Shown here: piece after piece, positions 7,711 through 13,794 of the stretch
Position numbering within the stretch: position 1 is the first letter of the stretch
Layout of the letters: every line of letters starts with the position of its first letter
Source of the DNA: Candidatus Azambacteria bacterium
GTDB taxonomy: Bacteria > Patescibacteriota > Minisyncoccia > GWC2-36-17 > WO2-46-25
Direction of reading: 5' to 3'
DNA length: 37,678 bases
Assembly (NCBI GenBank): GCA_016200965.1
Contig: JACQDT010000042.1
Location: 1-37,678 of the forward strand
Notes under the pieces: generated by a model
Database searches by the model: none
Told to the model about the DNA's origin: nothing
What the model saw: the letters and a program-made list of their open reading frames with translations, nothing else
Made by a program: the position numbers and the translations under genes

Positions 7711-8514
7711 TGCTTTGTTTTCCCGATTTTCTACTTGCATGGGAGGTTCATGTTCAAGGGGGGTGGTAATTGAAGGCGATTCACTTCTCTCTGTGCCAAA
7801 CCTGATTTGCACAATCCTTGCCTTCGTAAAATCTTGCAACTGCTCCGGCGTTAGTGTTTTCAAAAATTCAGCCGAAGCAAGTTCGGCATTGTCAAATACT
7901 TCCTTGCGGGTCACGGCCCCATCTCGAAATGCTCCCACATCGTCCAAGAGCTTTCTATTTATATATTCAGGCAATTCCACCGCGGCCATACCCTCTCCTT
8001 CATTGCGCACCACGTATACAGGGAGCGGTTTTCCCAGGATGTTTTCATACTGTTCTATTTTCCCCCATGTGGGAAGACGACGGGGATTCAATGCCATAAT
8101 GTCGCCGGTGAATTTAGTCCCGCGCGGGCCCGAGCCGGAATCGCTTATTTCCCCCGCGATGGTAATATCGGCCTCTTCTACGCGCGGAAGTGTCGCGATG
8201 TCGTTATCTTTATTGTATAATTCGTTGAATATTTCAAGACCGCTTCTCGGATTAAGCATGAGAGAAGCGTACGCTCGGTGAACGGGGTCGGGGTGGTTTG
8301 TCGCAATGGATTGGAGCGCGTCAATCATCTTCCCCATCTTTACAATAGTTTGCGCGTCAAGTTCTTTTATATATCTTGTTTGCACATCATGGCTTATGAT
8401 GGAGAGATAACGAATGCGCAAGTCGGGATCTTCACTCAGTCGGATATTATCAATCAAGCCAACTACTACGTCTTCGTTGATGTCGGGATCCCGTCCGGGA
8501 AAAAGATCAAACAT
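7708..8514 (-). CDS. Hypothetical 268-residue cytosolic protein
   Basis: Not recognised. There is no signal peptide or membrane segment. The N-terminal half is helical and could form HEAT-like pairs (VVVGLIDNIRLSEDPDLRIR, RAYASLMLNPRSGLEIF). The centre (TLPRVEEADITIAGEISDSG, KFTGDIMALNPRRLPTWGKI) looks like a mixed alpha/beta domain. The C-terminus is a Pro/Glu-rich tail (PLEHEPPMQVENRENKA). It lies 21 bases after the small gene 8536-8709 and was probably expressed with it. It ends at the bidirectional terminator. Confidence 0.75.
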   Translation of the reverse strand: MFDLFPGRDPDINEDVVVGLIDNIRLSEDPDLRIRYLSIISHDVQTRYIKELDAQTIVKMGKMIDALQSIATNHPDPVHRAYASLMLNPRSGLEIFNELYNKDNDIATLPRVEEADITIAGEISDSGSGPRGTKFTGDIMALNPRRLPTWGKIEQYENILGKPLPVYVVRNEGEGMAAVELPEYINRKLLDDVGAFRDGAVTRKEVFDNAELASAEFLKTLTPEQLQDFTKARIVQIRFGTERSESPSITTPLEHEPPMQVENRENKA

Positions 8515-8535
8515 TGACTTGAATATTTCAAGCTT

Positions 8536-8709
8536 TTATGCTCGCGGCGTATTTTCGTCGAGCAAAAGATCTTCTAATAAATTTACTCCCAAACCGCGCT
8601 CGTTGTCATGAGGAGTCATTTCACGAAAAGCCTCGATATTTTTCTTCACTTCGAGCATTTCCTGATGTTTCTGCGTCGAAACGTCTTCAAAAATGGGCTG
8701 TTCTTTCAT
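8536..8709 (-). CDS. Small hypothetical protein (57 residues)
   Basis: Not recognised. I prefer ATG 8709 (MKEQPIFEDVSTQKHQEM) over ATG 8736, since the extra nine residues are AT-rich and lack protein character. The protein is acidic and helical, ending LLEDLLLDENTPRA. There is no clear Shine-Dalgarno. It lies directly upstream of the 7708-8514 gene on the same strand and is likely co-transcribed with it. Confidence 0.55.
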   Translation of the reverse strand: MKEQPIFEDVSTQKHQEMLEVKKNIEAFREMTPHDNERGLGVNLLEDLLLDENTPRA

Positions 8710-8756
8710 AGTTGTATATGTTATTTTTATGATCATATGTTATCACGGGTAAAAAG

Positions 8757-9000
8757 ATAAAACAAAGCGGATGGTGTTTCCCATCCGCCGTCACTCAAAT
8801 TCCCTGCCAGGCCCTGAGGTCTCGCCGCTTGTTATATCCTCCCGCCATCGGGAAAGGAATTTCCAAGCGATCCCCTCTTACGTTCGGCCCCTTGAACGTT
8901 CTCCGCCCATGTACGGAGAAATCATTTTACATGGCTTCCCGATTCTTCAGCCAACATTGTCTCAACTGCTCTCTCCCTGTAGTCAGAGCAGTTGAGACAG
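8757..9000 (-). ncRNA. Structured RNA D with terminator (family A/B/D)
   Basis: A gene-free stretch downstream of the 40-codon ORF. Read on the minus strand it begins with a perfect 14-bp hairpin (TGTCTCAACTGCTC / GAGCAGTTGAGACA, 8960-9001). It ends with AAGCGGCGAG...GAAACACCATCCGCTT, the same 3' domain signature as RNAs A and B. The last hairpin, GCGGATGG/CCATCCGC (8767-8788), is followed by TTTGTTTTATC on the minus strand, an intrinsic terminator that would end the minus-strand array transcript. Confidence 0.5.
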
Positions 9001-9001
9001 T

Positions 9002-9124
9002 TTAGGCAATGAAGCCACATGCCCCGTTGACTGAAGTTGTCACAGATAGAGTACGAGCCCGCACGCTGTCGATTATAAATCGAACATTTGCGCAGGTCGG
9101 TGATAATTTTATTTCATACTCCAT
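9002..9124 (-). CDS. Small ORF, 40 residues, strong ribosome site
   Basis: ATG 9124 has AAAGGGGGTG placed correctly before it. The frame reads MEYEIKLSPTCANVRFIIDS and ends SVNGACGFIA. Not recognised. It follows the 17-codon ORF at 9165-9218 in the same leader-ORF unit. The coding claim rests on the ribosome site and on the parallel with other array genes. Confidence 0.45.
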   Translation of the reverse strand: MEYEIKLSPTCANVRFIIDSVRARTLSVTTSVNGACGFIA

Positions 9125-9164
9125 TTTTCACCCCCTTTCATCAGGTTGTATGGCTCGACCGCGG

Positions 9165-9218
9165 TTAGTAATCATATCTCTTCCTAGCTGTCGTCGCTAG
9201 AAAAATCACAGTCTTCAT
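9165..9218 (-). CDS. 17-codon ORF with ideal Shine-Dalgarno (leader peptide or remnant)
   Basis: ATG 9218 is preceded by AAGGAGGGCGCG, the same spacing as the larger array genes. The peptide begins MKTVIFLATTA, like a signal peptide, and stops after 17 codons. It could be a leader peptide or the start of a secreted protein cut short by mutation. It lies directly downstream of hairpin leader copy 7. Confidence 0.4.
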   Translation of the reverse strand: MKTVIFLATTARKRYDY

Positions 9219-9283
9219 CGCGCCCTCCTTATTATTTGATTGTTTGAAAAGAACTGTTCGGAACCAGCGTTATTGCTAATCCC

Positions 9284-9360
9284 TTTCAGAAATTGTCAAC
9301 CAAGTAGCTAAACTAAAACGAATTCTGATTTACTTTTTGGTAATCTCTGAAAGAGAAGCT
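9284..9360 (-). promoter_or_regulatory. Hairpin leader element, copy 7
   Basis: Minus strand: CTCTTTCAGAGATT ... AATTTCTGAAAGGGA arms with an inner ACCAA/TTGGT helix. The motif GTTCTTTTCAAA follows, then the Shine-Dalgarno of the 9218 ORF. Hairpin 1 is missing here. Its upstream edge abuts the hicBA promoter. Confidence 0.6.
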
Positions 9361-9361
9361 T

Positions 9362-9390
9362 TTGACGAGGACAATTTTGCATGATATAAT
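9362..9390 (+). promoter_or_regulatory. hicBA promoter giving a near-leaderless mRNA
   Basis: The -35 element is TTGACG (9362-9367), with a 17-bp spacer and -10 TATAAT (9385-9390). The ATG of hicB is at 9400, so transcription should begin only two or three bases before it. There is no Shine-Dalgarno. Confidence 0.85.
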
Positions 9391-9399
9391 ACGAACCTT

Positions 9400-9660
9400 A
9401 TGAAAACATATACCTATCGCATCATCATTGAACCGGACGAGCGCAACACGTTTCATGCGTATGTACCTGCGTTGCCCGGATGCCATACCTGGGGGAAAAC
9501 AATACAAGAAGCAAGAAAAAATGCCAAGGATGCCATTGGTGCGTATGTGCGAGTATTGGTCGCGGATGGAGAAAAAATTCCCGAAGACAAAGGAGTAGAA
9601 ATCATTGAGATGATCTCGTTCCCTTCTCCGATGAAGCGAAAATCGCTTTCCTATGTCTAA
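9400..9660 (+). CDS. hicB: HicB-family antitoxin
   Basis: 86 residues with the HicB fold signature: YRIIIEPDERNTFHAYVPALPGCHTWGKT, then EARKNAKDAIGAYV. HicB is a partly degraded RNase-H-like domain that binds and masks HicA. No clear DNA-binding domain follows, so autoregulation may be weak or may need HicA. It overlaps hicA by eight bases. The order antitoxin-toxin is the less common of the two known HicAB orders. Confidence 0.9.
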   Translation: MKTYTYRIIIEPDERNTFHAYVPALPGCHTWGKTIQEARKNAKDAIGAYVRVLVADGEKIPEDKGVEIIEMISFPSPMKRKSLSYV

Positions 9661-9886
9661 ACTTCCCGTTATCAAGGATCGTCAGCTTATCCGAGTTTTA
9701 AAGAAGCTCGGATTTTTTGAACATCCGGAACGGGGAACTTCTCATCTTGTGTTCAAACATCCGGACGGCAGAATCACAACGGTTGCGCGCCATCCCGGAA
9801 AAGATATGCCGCGCGGCACACTTCGCGCGATTCTCCGCGATATCAATATTTCTATCACAGAGTTCATCCAATTTCTCAAGAAATAA
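9653..9886 (+). CDS. hicA: HicA-family mRNA interferase toxin
   Basis: 77 residues of the double-stranded-RNA-binding fold of HicA: LIRVLKKLGFFEHPERGTSHLVFKHPDG, with the expected catalytic His in GTSHLVFKH, then VARHPGKDMPRGTLRAILRD. HicA cleaves mRNA and tmRNA independently of the ribosome. It is translationally coupled to hicB through an 8-base overlap. The pair runs opposite to the surrounding array and occupies the place where leader copy 2 should have its gene. Confidence 0.9.
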   Translation: MSKLPVIKDRQLIRVLKKLGFFEHPERGTSHLVFKHPDGRITTVARHPGKDMPRGTLRAILRDINISITEFIQFLKK

Positions 9887-9887
9887 A

Positions 9888-10012
9888 CTTTCAAAGAGCT
9901 CCCAGGAAACCATTTCTCCTTCAGAAACCACTTGAGATGTTTGGAGTCGGACTCCGAACACTCCGAACAAAATGATTTCTGAAAGAGAGGCCACGATGTT
10001 TTGGTGGCCTCC
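9888..10012 (-). promoter_or_regulatory. Double-hairpin leader element, copy 2, without its gene
   Basis: Hairpin 1, AGGCCACC/GTGGCCT (9988-10010, loop AAAACATC), is followed on the minus strand by a hairpin 2 with TTTCAGAAATC and GGTTTCTGAAGGAGA arms (9915-9989). The AATGGTTTCCTGGG tail closely matches copy 5. Downstream there is no array gene, only the antisense of hicA. Confidence 0.6.
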
Positions 10013-10029
10013 CCAGTGAGGAAGGGTTA

Positions 10030-10668
10030 TTAGTTGAGGTTTTTTGGGGCGGTATATCGCGCGATGCGAAGCTGTTTCCGCATTTTGCGAATCGCATACA
10101 CGGAGACATCCGCGCACTCGGCGATGACCGTATCGGGAAGCTTTCCCAAAAAGGGCTTTATCTTCCTTTTGGGGTCGGCCACCTCCTTGAACGCGTAGGC
10201 GATGCCGATTTTCCGGAATGCCTGCCCGATGCCGCCGTAGTGGACTATGGCGGAGCGGTACACCGCTTGCTGTTCGCGCGCGAACCGTTCGGGAGACAGC
10301 GTTTCCTTTCTGGGCAACTGCGCAAGCGTCTGCGCGGCGCAGTAAAAAGGAGCTTCTGCCCGCACGGCGTTCGCGTGCCAGACGAGAATCGGTGCAAACC
10401 GATGTCTGCACCGTCTGTTTGAGCACCGCGTCGTGAAATCATTCGGATCCCGATTGAATCCCTGAATGATCTCCACCGGAGTCATTTTCTTGTTGCATCG
10501 TGGGCAGTCCCCTTTCGGAACGTAGCGCTCGCCCCGCAATGCCTGCACCAGCTCCATGCGCAGAGCAAATGCGCGCTGGCGCAACCGGAGCCGTTTTTCA
10601 ATTCTCTGCTCCAGTTTCTGTTCAACCGACTGTTCAACCCGCATGCCAAGCGACATTCCCATTCTCAT
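10030..10668 (-). CDS. Zinc-ribbon protein with C-terminal helix-turn-helix-like segment (array gene)
   Basis: The start ATG 10668 has GGGAGGATTGCAC before it; upstream in-frame Mets lie inside the hairpins and are rejected. In 212 residues I see a Met/Arg/Glu-rich N-terminal helix (VEQKLEQRIEKRLRLRQRAF) and a four-Cys zinc ribbon (CPRC near residue 53 and CSNRRC near 81, CX2C...CX4C). After a helical middle comes a C-terminal segment, LPDTVIAECADVSVYAIRKM, which looks like the helix-turn-helix seen in small DNA-binding proteins. Probably a nucleic-acid-binding protein and the best regulator candidate for the array. No family recognised. Confidence 0.7.
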   Translation of the reverse strand: MRMGMSLGMRVEQSVEQKLEQRIEKRLRLRQRAFALRMELVQALRGERYVPKGDCPRCNKKMTPVEIIQGFNRDPNDFTTRCSNRRCRHRFAPILVWHANAVRAEAPFYCAAQTLAQLPRKETLSPERFAREQQAVYRSAIVHYGGIGQAFRKIGIAYAFKEVADPKRKIKPFLGKLPDTVIAECADVSVYAIRKMRKQLRIARYTAPKNLN

Positions 10669-10723
10669 GTGCAATCCTCCCATACATTTGAAAGAACTCG
10701 GAAGCTTGCTTGATTGCAAGATT

Positions 10724-10800
10724 GTCTCCCTTTCAGAAACCACTTCCTTGAGCCAAAGCGATTTCTGAATGGGAGGCAAGCAGTGTTTTGCTTGCCTCCA
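10724..10800 (-). promoter_or_regulatory. Double-hairpin leader element, copy 3
   Basis: Hairpin 1 (10772-10799) is a perfect 10-bp stem GGAGGCAAGC/GCTTGCCTCC with loop AAAACACT. Hairpin 2 has ATTCAGAAATC and GGTTTCTGAAAGGGA arms. The motif GAGTTCTTTCAAA and the ribosome site of the 10668 gene follow. Confidence 0.75.
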
Positions 10801-10807
10801 AATTATA

Positions 10808-11078
10808 GATGATGCGCGCACTAAGTGATCAGCTTAGTGTTTCTTTCGCCGCATCTTAGTGGGTATCCCCACCATTGAGCGACTCTCCCCGTAGGGTTCT
10901 CGCTCATCAAGGCATGGGGATGCGTCTCACAAAGAGACGAGTCCCGCCTCCTGCCTTGAGCTCCTTCCTTCGCGTCCGCGCATGAGCTGGCCAGCTCTGC
11001 GCGACCCACGAAAGGAATCCCGGTTCGGAGCCAAACCCTTTTTTCTTGTTACTTTTCCTTGTGTGAAGCGGACTGTCC
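10808..11078 (-). ncRNA. Structured RNA B (family A/B/D)
   Basis: A gene-free interval of about 270 nt. Minus-strand helices: GGTT/AACC around TGGCTCCG, a long arm TCCTTTCG...CGAAGGA enclosing the palindrome GAGCTGGCCAGCTC, CTCAAGGCA/TGCCTTGATGAG, and GAGCGA/TCGCTC. The 3' domain is GATGCG/CGCATC around GAAACACTAAG...CTTAGTG. The blocks GCTCCGAACCG, CATGCCTTGATG and CTAAGATGCGGCGA match RNA A (GTCCGAGCCG, CATGCCTCGATG, CTAAGAAGCGGTGA) in the same order. It lies between the 11089 gene and leader copy 3. Confidence 0.55.
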
Positions 11079-11088
11079 TGCGCCTCTT

Positions 11089-11412
11089 TCAACAGGGGTC
11101 GAGGACAACCCTGTCTACCCGGACAAGCATATACGCGATGCCGTCTTGAGCAATCCAGTGCTCAAGCCGCACCTTCCCTTCGATTCTCCCGCCGCATGCG
11201 CCGAATCCTTTCAGAATATTTTCCAGCGCATCAAGCTCGGCGACGCGAAGTTGAACGTCAAGCTCGCGGATGTCCGCGGGAGCCGTACCTACCGCGTAGA
11301 TCGCCTTGTCCTCATGCCAGGGGTGGTTTTTGATTGTCCACGCTGGCCGCGCGGCAACAGTCGCGCAAGATGCCAGTACAACGCCCGTCAAAACAAAACC
11401 AATAAGCCGCAT
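11089..11412 (-). CDS. Small lipoprotein (array gene)
   Basis: ATG 11412 has AGAGGAGGAGG before it. The 107 residues start MRLIGFVLTGVVLASCATVA, a signal peptide with lipobox LASC, so the mature protein should be lipid-anchored at Cys16. The mature part has KAIYAVGTAPADIRELDVQL followed by an Ala-rich helix (RVAELDALENILKGF). This recalls LPP20-type lipoproteins and the tail of the secreted protein at 6017-6430. It is preceded by leader copy 4 and followed by RNA B. Function unknown. Confidence 0.75.
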   Translation of the reverse strand: MRLIGFVLTGVVLASCATVAARPAWTIKNHPWHEDKAIYAVGTAPADIRELDVQLRVAELDALENILKGFGACGGRIEGKVRLEHWIAQDGIAYMLVRVDRVVLDPC

Positions 11413-11449
11413 GATGCCTCCTCCTCTCTGTTTAGTTTTCAAACTCGGG

Positions 11450-11524
11450 ATTTCTTCCCTTCAGAAACTTTCAATCCCTTGAAAATCTCTGAAGGGGAGG
11501 CAAACGGTGTTTTGCTTGCCTCCT
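11450..11524 (-). promoter_or_regulatory. Double-hairpin leader element, copy 4
   Basis: Hairpin 1 (11496-11523) is GGAGGCAAGC/GTTTGCCTCC with loop AAAACACC. Hairpin 2 has CCCTTCAGAGATTTTCAA and TTGAAAGTTTCTGAAGGGA arms. The Shine-Dalgarno of the lipoprotein gene follows about 30 bases later. Confidence 0.75.
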
Positions 11525-11740
11525 ACGATTCCCGGAAATTTCCGGGTATAAAGAACAAGGGGTGTCCGCAACGCTTCGACTGTTTTCAGCGTAAAGTGAG
11601 TCGCGGTTTTGGATTCCGGTCGGATCAACTATGGTATTACCAAGTTTCCGCGGGGAAGAGCCAAGGATTTATTTCCAAACCCTATCCCTGATAGCCACGC
11701 TTTGTCTGCTATCAATCTTCGGGACCAAAGAGTTCCATCG
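11525..11740 (-). ncRNA. Gene-free structured stretch E
   Basis: No credible ORF. Minus-strand hairpins include GATAGC/GCTATC (11700-11722 region), CCGCGACT/AGTC..GCGG, and CCCGGAAATTTCCGGG (11530-11546). It shares CGAAGATTGAT with the 5' end of RNA A. The position, between an array gene and a leader element, is the same as for RNA B. Whether it is a separate RNA or only a spacer is open. Confidence 0.3.
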
Positions 11741-11743
11741 GAC

Positions 11744-12241
11744 CTATTCTTGAGGCAACGGCTGTTTTAGAGCCGCGACTACCGCGTTCAGGCGAAACGG
11801 CATTTTGAATTTCATGCCGTTGATCCGGACTTCCATGGTAGAGGGGTCAAAATCCAATGATTTCACTTCCACCCCGCTTGCCCGCATCGCGCGCCGGACT
11901 GCATTCAGGATAGCGGTCGTATTCGTCTCATCACTTCCCGCCGCTTGAGATAAACTCTCCTTTTGCTTCTTTTGCGCGGCGGCGATAACGCTATCCGAAT
12001 ACCCGCCGAGATAGCGCTCCTTATCCCAAAGGCGCATCTCTTCGGCGTAGATATCAATATCCCCGTCACTGAATATCGCGTGCCCGTCGATTTCTATGGA
12101 GAAACCGGCGAACGATCGCGGCATCGTATCGGGCAAATCAATGTCATCGTAGATCACTCTGACAATCTTCCCGTTCTCGCATTGCACGTAAACGAAAACG
12201 GAGTCGTTATTGATCACGTTTCCAGCGACGAATGCTTTCAT
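11744..12241 (-). CDS. Hypothetical 165-residue protein (array gene)
   Basis: Not recognised. ATG 12241 follows AAAGGAGGCGGTC. The N-terminal half is beta-rich and acidic (SVFVYVQCENGKIVRVIYDD, FSIEIDGHAIFSDGDIDIY). A helical middle (SVIAAAQKKQKESLSQAAG) leads to a C-terminal region, AVRRAMRASGVEVKSLDFDP, that ends in a short beta segment. There is no signal peptide or membrane span. It is preceded by leader copy 5 and followed by structured stretch E. Confidence 0.72.
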   Translation of the reverse strand: MKAFVAGNVINNDSVFVYVQCENGKIVRVIYDDIDLPDTMPRSFAGFSIEIDGHAIFSDGDIDIYAEEMRLWDKERYLGGYSDSVIAAAQKKQKESLSQAAGSDETNTTAILNAVRRAMRASGVEVKSLDFDPSTMEVRINGMKFKMPFRLNAVVAALKQPLPQE

Positions 12242-12279
12242 GACCGCCTCCTTTATATGGTTGAAGTTTAAAAAGAACC

Positions 12280-12362
12280 CAGGAAACCATTTTCCCTTCC
12301 GCAAACCACTTCTTGAGCTAAAGCGATTTCTGAAAGAGAGGCCACGATGTTTTGGTGGCCTG
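12280..12362 (-). promoter_or_regulatory. Double-hairpin leader element, copy 5
   Basis: Hairpin 1 (12339-12361) is AGGCCACC/GTGGCCT with loop AAAACATC. Hairpin 2 has CTTTCAGAAATCGC and GTGGTTTGCGGAAGGGA arms. AATGGTTTCCTGGG and GTTCTTTTTAAA follow, then the ribosome site of the 12241 gene. Confidence 0.7.
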
Positions 12363-12395
12363 TCCTGTAAAGATTAAGAAAGAACTATAAAGACG

Positions 12396-12722
12396 GACGG
12401 ATGGGTCGTGAGCCCTTATTATTTCTGAGCTACCCGTCATAGCTCTGCTTGTTTGGGGCTCGCTCGAGCGACACCCTTGCCTGTTATGCACTTATAAAGT
12501 GCATGCCACCACAAGCGATGGGCATAGGAGAGAGACCTGCTCTCATCTACCGGCATTATATCTCGCCGGCAAAACGTAGTGGTTAATCACGTTACCTGAC
12601 CTCACGAGGCAGGATTAAGTTTCGTCGCCTTAGACACAAGTTCGGCAGACGATTTCTCAACCGGATCCGGTCGAGATTTGCTGGGGACTTTCGCTCCCAA
12701 TCCCTGGCGCAGTCAAAGCACG
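12396..12722. ncRNA. Gene-free, highly structured stretch C
   Basis: About 320 bases with no credible ORF on either strand and many short helices: GGGTCGTGAGCCC-type, GCTCGCTCGAGCGA, TGCACTTATAAAGTGCA (12488-12504), GCCGG...CCGGC (12550-12570), CCTGACCTCACGAGGCAGG and GGGGACTTTCGCTCCC. It occupies the RNA position of the array module before leader copy 5. Its strand is unclear, because the 12827 gene runs the other way. It lacks the clear A/B/D 3' signature. Confidence 0.35.
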
Positions 12723-12826
12723 CCTTTCCCGCGGGACCGCAGTAAAATAAATTTTATGAAAGAACTCACCTCACCTTGAATCTCCAAATTGCTTTGGGGA
12801 CTCAAGAAAGGTGGGGAGGTGATGAT

Positions 12827-12985
12827 ATGAATGCGATGTATAAATCCCCGGGCCTTCCTGTTGCCCGCGCTTTTACTACGCGAAAGGACTTTATCGCAAC
12901 TCCGGTGCCTTGGCCGGAGATTGACGCGCTCTGCTTGGCTTACTTCGCTTTTGGGCGAAGGACCTTGCAGAGGGGGCATCCTTGA
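12827..12985 (+). CDS. Small hypothetical protein (52 residues)
   Basis: ATG 12827 has a perfect GGAGGTGAT site seven bases upstream. The peptide (MNAMYKSPGLPVARAFTTRK, then VPWPEIDALCLAYFAFGRRT) has a plausible amphipathic helix. Not recognised. Its 3' end overlaps a minus-strand ORF (12940-13008) that also has a perfect ribosome site. Only one of the two may matter. Confidence 0.5.
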   Translation: MNAMYKSPGLPVARAFTTRKDFIATPVPWPEIDALCLAYFAFGRRTLQRGHP

Positions 12986-13008
12986 TGCCTCCCCGTGCAC
13001 TTGACCAT
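12940..13008 (-). CDS. 22-codon Cys-containing ORF
   Basis: ATG 13008 follows AAAGGAGGTGAGCTT, an ideal ribosome site, 28 bases after the stop of the 13037 gene. The peptide begins MVKCTGRHQGCPLCK, with three Cys (C-X6-C-X2-C) that could bind zinc, and ends RPKAK. Tentative, because a plus-strand ORF overlaps it. Confidence 0.4.
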   Translation of the reverse strand: MVKCTGRHQGCPLCKVLRPKAK

Positions 13009-13036
13009 AAGCTCACCTCCTTTCGGGTTATGGGTT

Positions 13037-13333
13037 TTAGCGGCGGTCTCCATTGCCGTTGCCACTGTGTTTCACGACGGTGGCAAAGGTTTTGAAGAAC
13101 TTCCGCTTGTTCTGCTGTTCGGCCTCCCACTTGAGAGTGTAGTCAAGCCGGTAGGACTTGACTCCCTCCTGATGGGCGAGCCGTCGGCAGTCGCGGCACA
13201 CGATCACGCGCTTGCCTTTCGTGGCCCTTTTATCCAGGGACCACATCTCGCGCGGGAGCTCTTTTGCGGCGCACCCCGGCGTGTCGCAGGCGTATGTCAC
13301 CACCTGCAAAGCGGCTTCCATGACACCCTCCAT
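13037..13333 (-). CDS. Small zinc-finger-like protein (array gene)
   Basis: ATG 13333 follows GGGGGGAGGTGATTGAT. The 98 residues hold two Cys pairs, CDTPGC (about 17-22) and VIVCRDCRRLAHQEG (about 46-60), that could form one C4 or C3H zinc site. The C-terminal half is basic (QQNKRKFFKTFATVV). Probably nucleic-acid-binding; no family recognised. It is the first gene downstream of the promoter at 13492-13520 and of leader copy 6. Confidence 0.7.
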   Translation of the reverse strand: MEGVMEAALQVVTYACDTPGCAAKELPREMWSLDKRATKGKRVIVCRDCRRLAHQEGVKSYRLDYTLKWEAEQQNKRKFFKTFATVVKHSGNGNGDRR

Positions 13334-13384
13334 ATCAATCACCTCCCCCCTAAGTTTGAAAGAACGTGGAATCAGCGTTATTTA

Positions 13385-13465
13385 CCGATCCCTTCCAGAG
13401 GCCATCGCTAAGTATATGCGATAGTATGGCCTCTGTGGGTCCAATGGACTCTGGAAGAGAGCTAA
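13385..13465 (-). promoter_or_regulatory. Hairpin leader element, copy 6
   Basis: Minus strand: an outer stem CTTCCAGAG...CTCTGGAAGGGA encloses an 11-12 bp inner hairpin, AGAGGCCAT...ATGGCCTCT (13396-13433). ACGTTCTTTCAAA and the ribosome site of the 13333 gene follow. Confidence 0.65.
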
Positions 13466-13491
13466 TCCTTTAATTGTCAATTATGTTGCAC

Positions 13492-13520
13492 AGTATACTC
13501 CCCTACAAATAATTTGTCAA
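13492..13520 (-). promoter_or_regulatory. Minus-strand promoter of the array
   Basis: The -35 element is TTGACA (13515-13520), the spacer is 17 bp, and -10 is TATACT (13492-13497) followed by GTG. It matches 24 of 32 positions with the plus-strand promoter at 13653-13681, including GGGAGTATACTGTG. It would drive leader copy 6 and the 13333 gene, perhaps the array down to RNA D. Confidence 0.85.
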
Positions 13521-13652
13521 GAGGTAATGACGCAATTGCACATAAATAAGCAAAATGTCCTTTATTTAAGCTATTTTATCATAATGCTATTTGTTGAAAA
13601 TATGCAACAATATAAGAAATACATATAAATCAGATACTAAAGTCAGCGCCCA
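13521..13652. other. AT-rich spacer between two divergent promoters
   Basis: About 130 bases, much richer in A/T than the flanks, with no ORF. I see no repeats beyond the promoter pair. It may simply be an upstream activating region. Confidence 0.4.
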
Positions 13653-13681
13653 TTGACAAAGTTATACATAGGGAGTATACT
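13653..13681 (+). promoter_or_regulatory. Plus-strand promoter for the 13690-14005 transcript
   Basis: The -35 element is TTGACA (13653-13658), with a 17-bp spacer and -10 TATACT (13676-13681) followed by GTG. It is the near-identical divergent partner of 13492-13520. Confidence 0.85.
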
Positions 13682-13794
13682 GTGTGGGCAAAGTAGAGAT
13701 TTGGAGATTCATTAAAAATCGCATAAAAACAAAGATTCCTCCGCATAAACGGAGGAAAATCAAGGAAGGAGAAGGATAAAAGGAGGGGAAAAAG

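Noticed and set aside
9698-10426. Long minus-strand frame across hicA and the hairpin element
   Set aside because: It is antisense to hicA and to a structured leader, has no family character, and its frame overlaps the real zinc-ribbon gene.
12396-12722. RNase P RNA or tmRNA in stretch C
   Set aside because: GAAAGTCC and AGATGA words occur, but the rest of the conserved RNase P core (e.g. ACAGAA near the 3' end) is absent. There is no tRNA-like end with CCA for tmRNA.
5990-13500. Integron cassette array with attC sites
   Set aside because: The repeated hairpins lack the GTTRRRY/RYYYAAC core sites, lie before the ribosome sites rather than after the genes, and no integron integrase is present. 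The Xer-type recombinase is 11 kb away and of another class.
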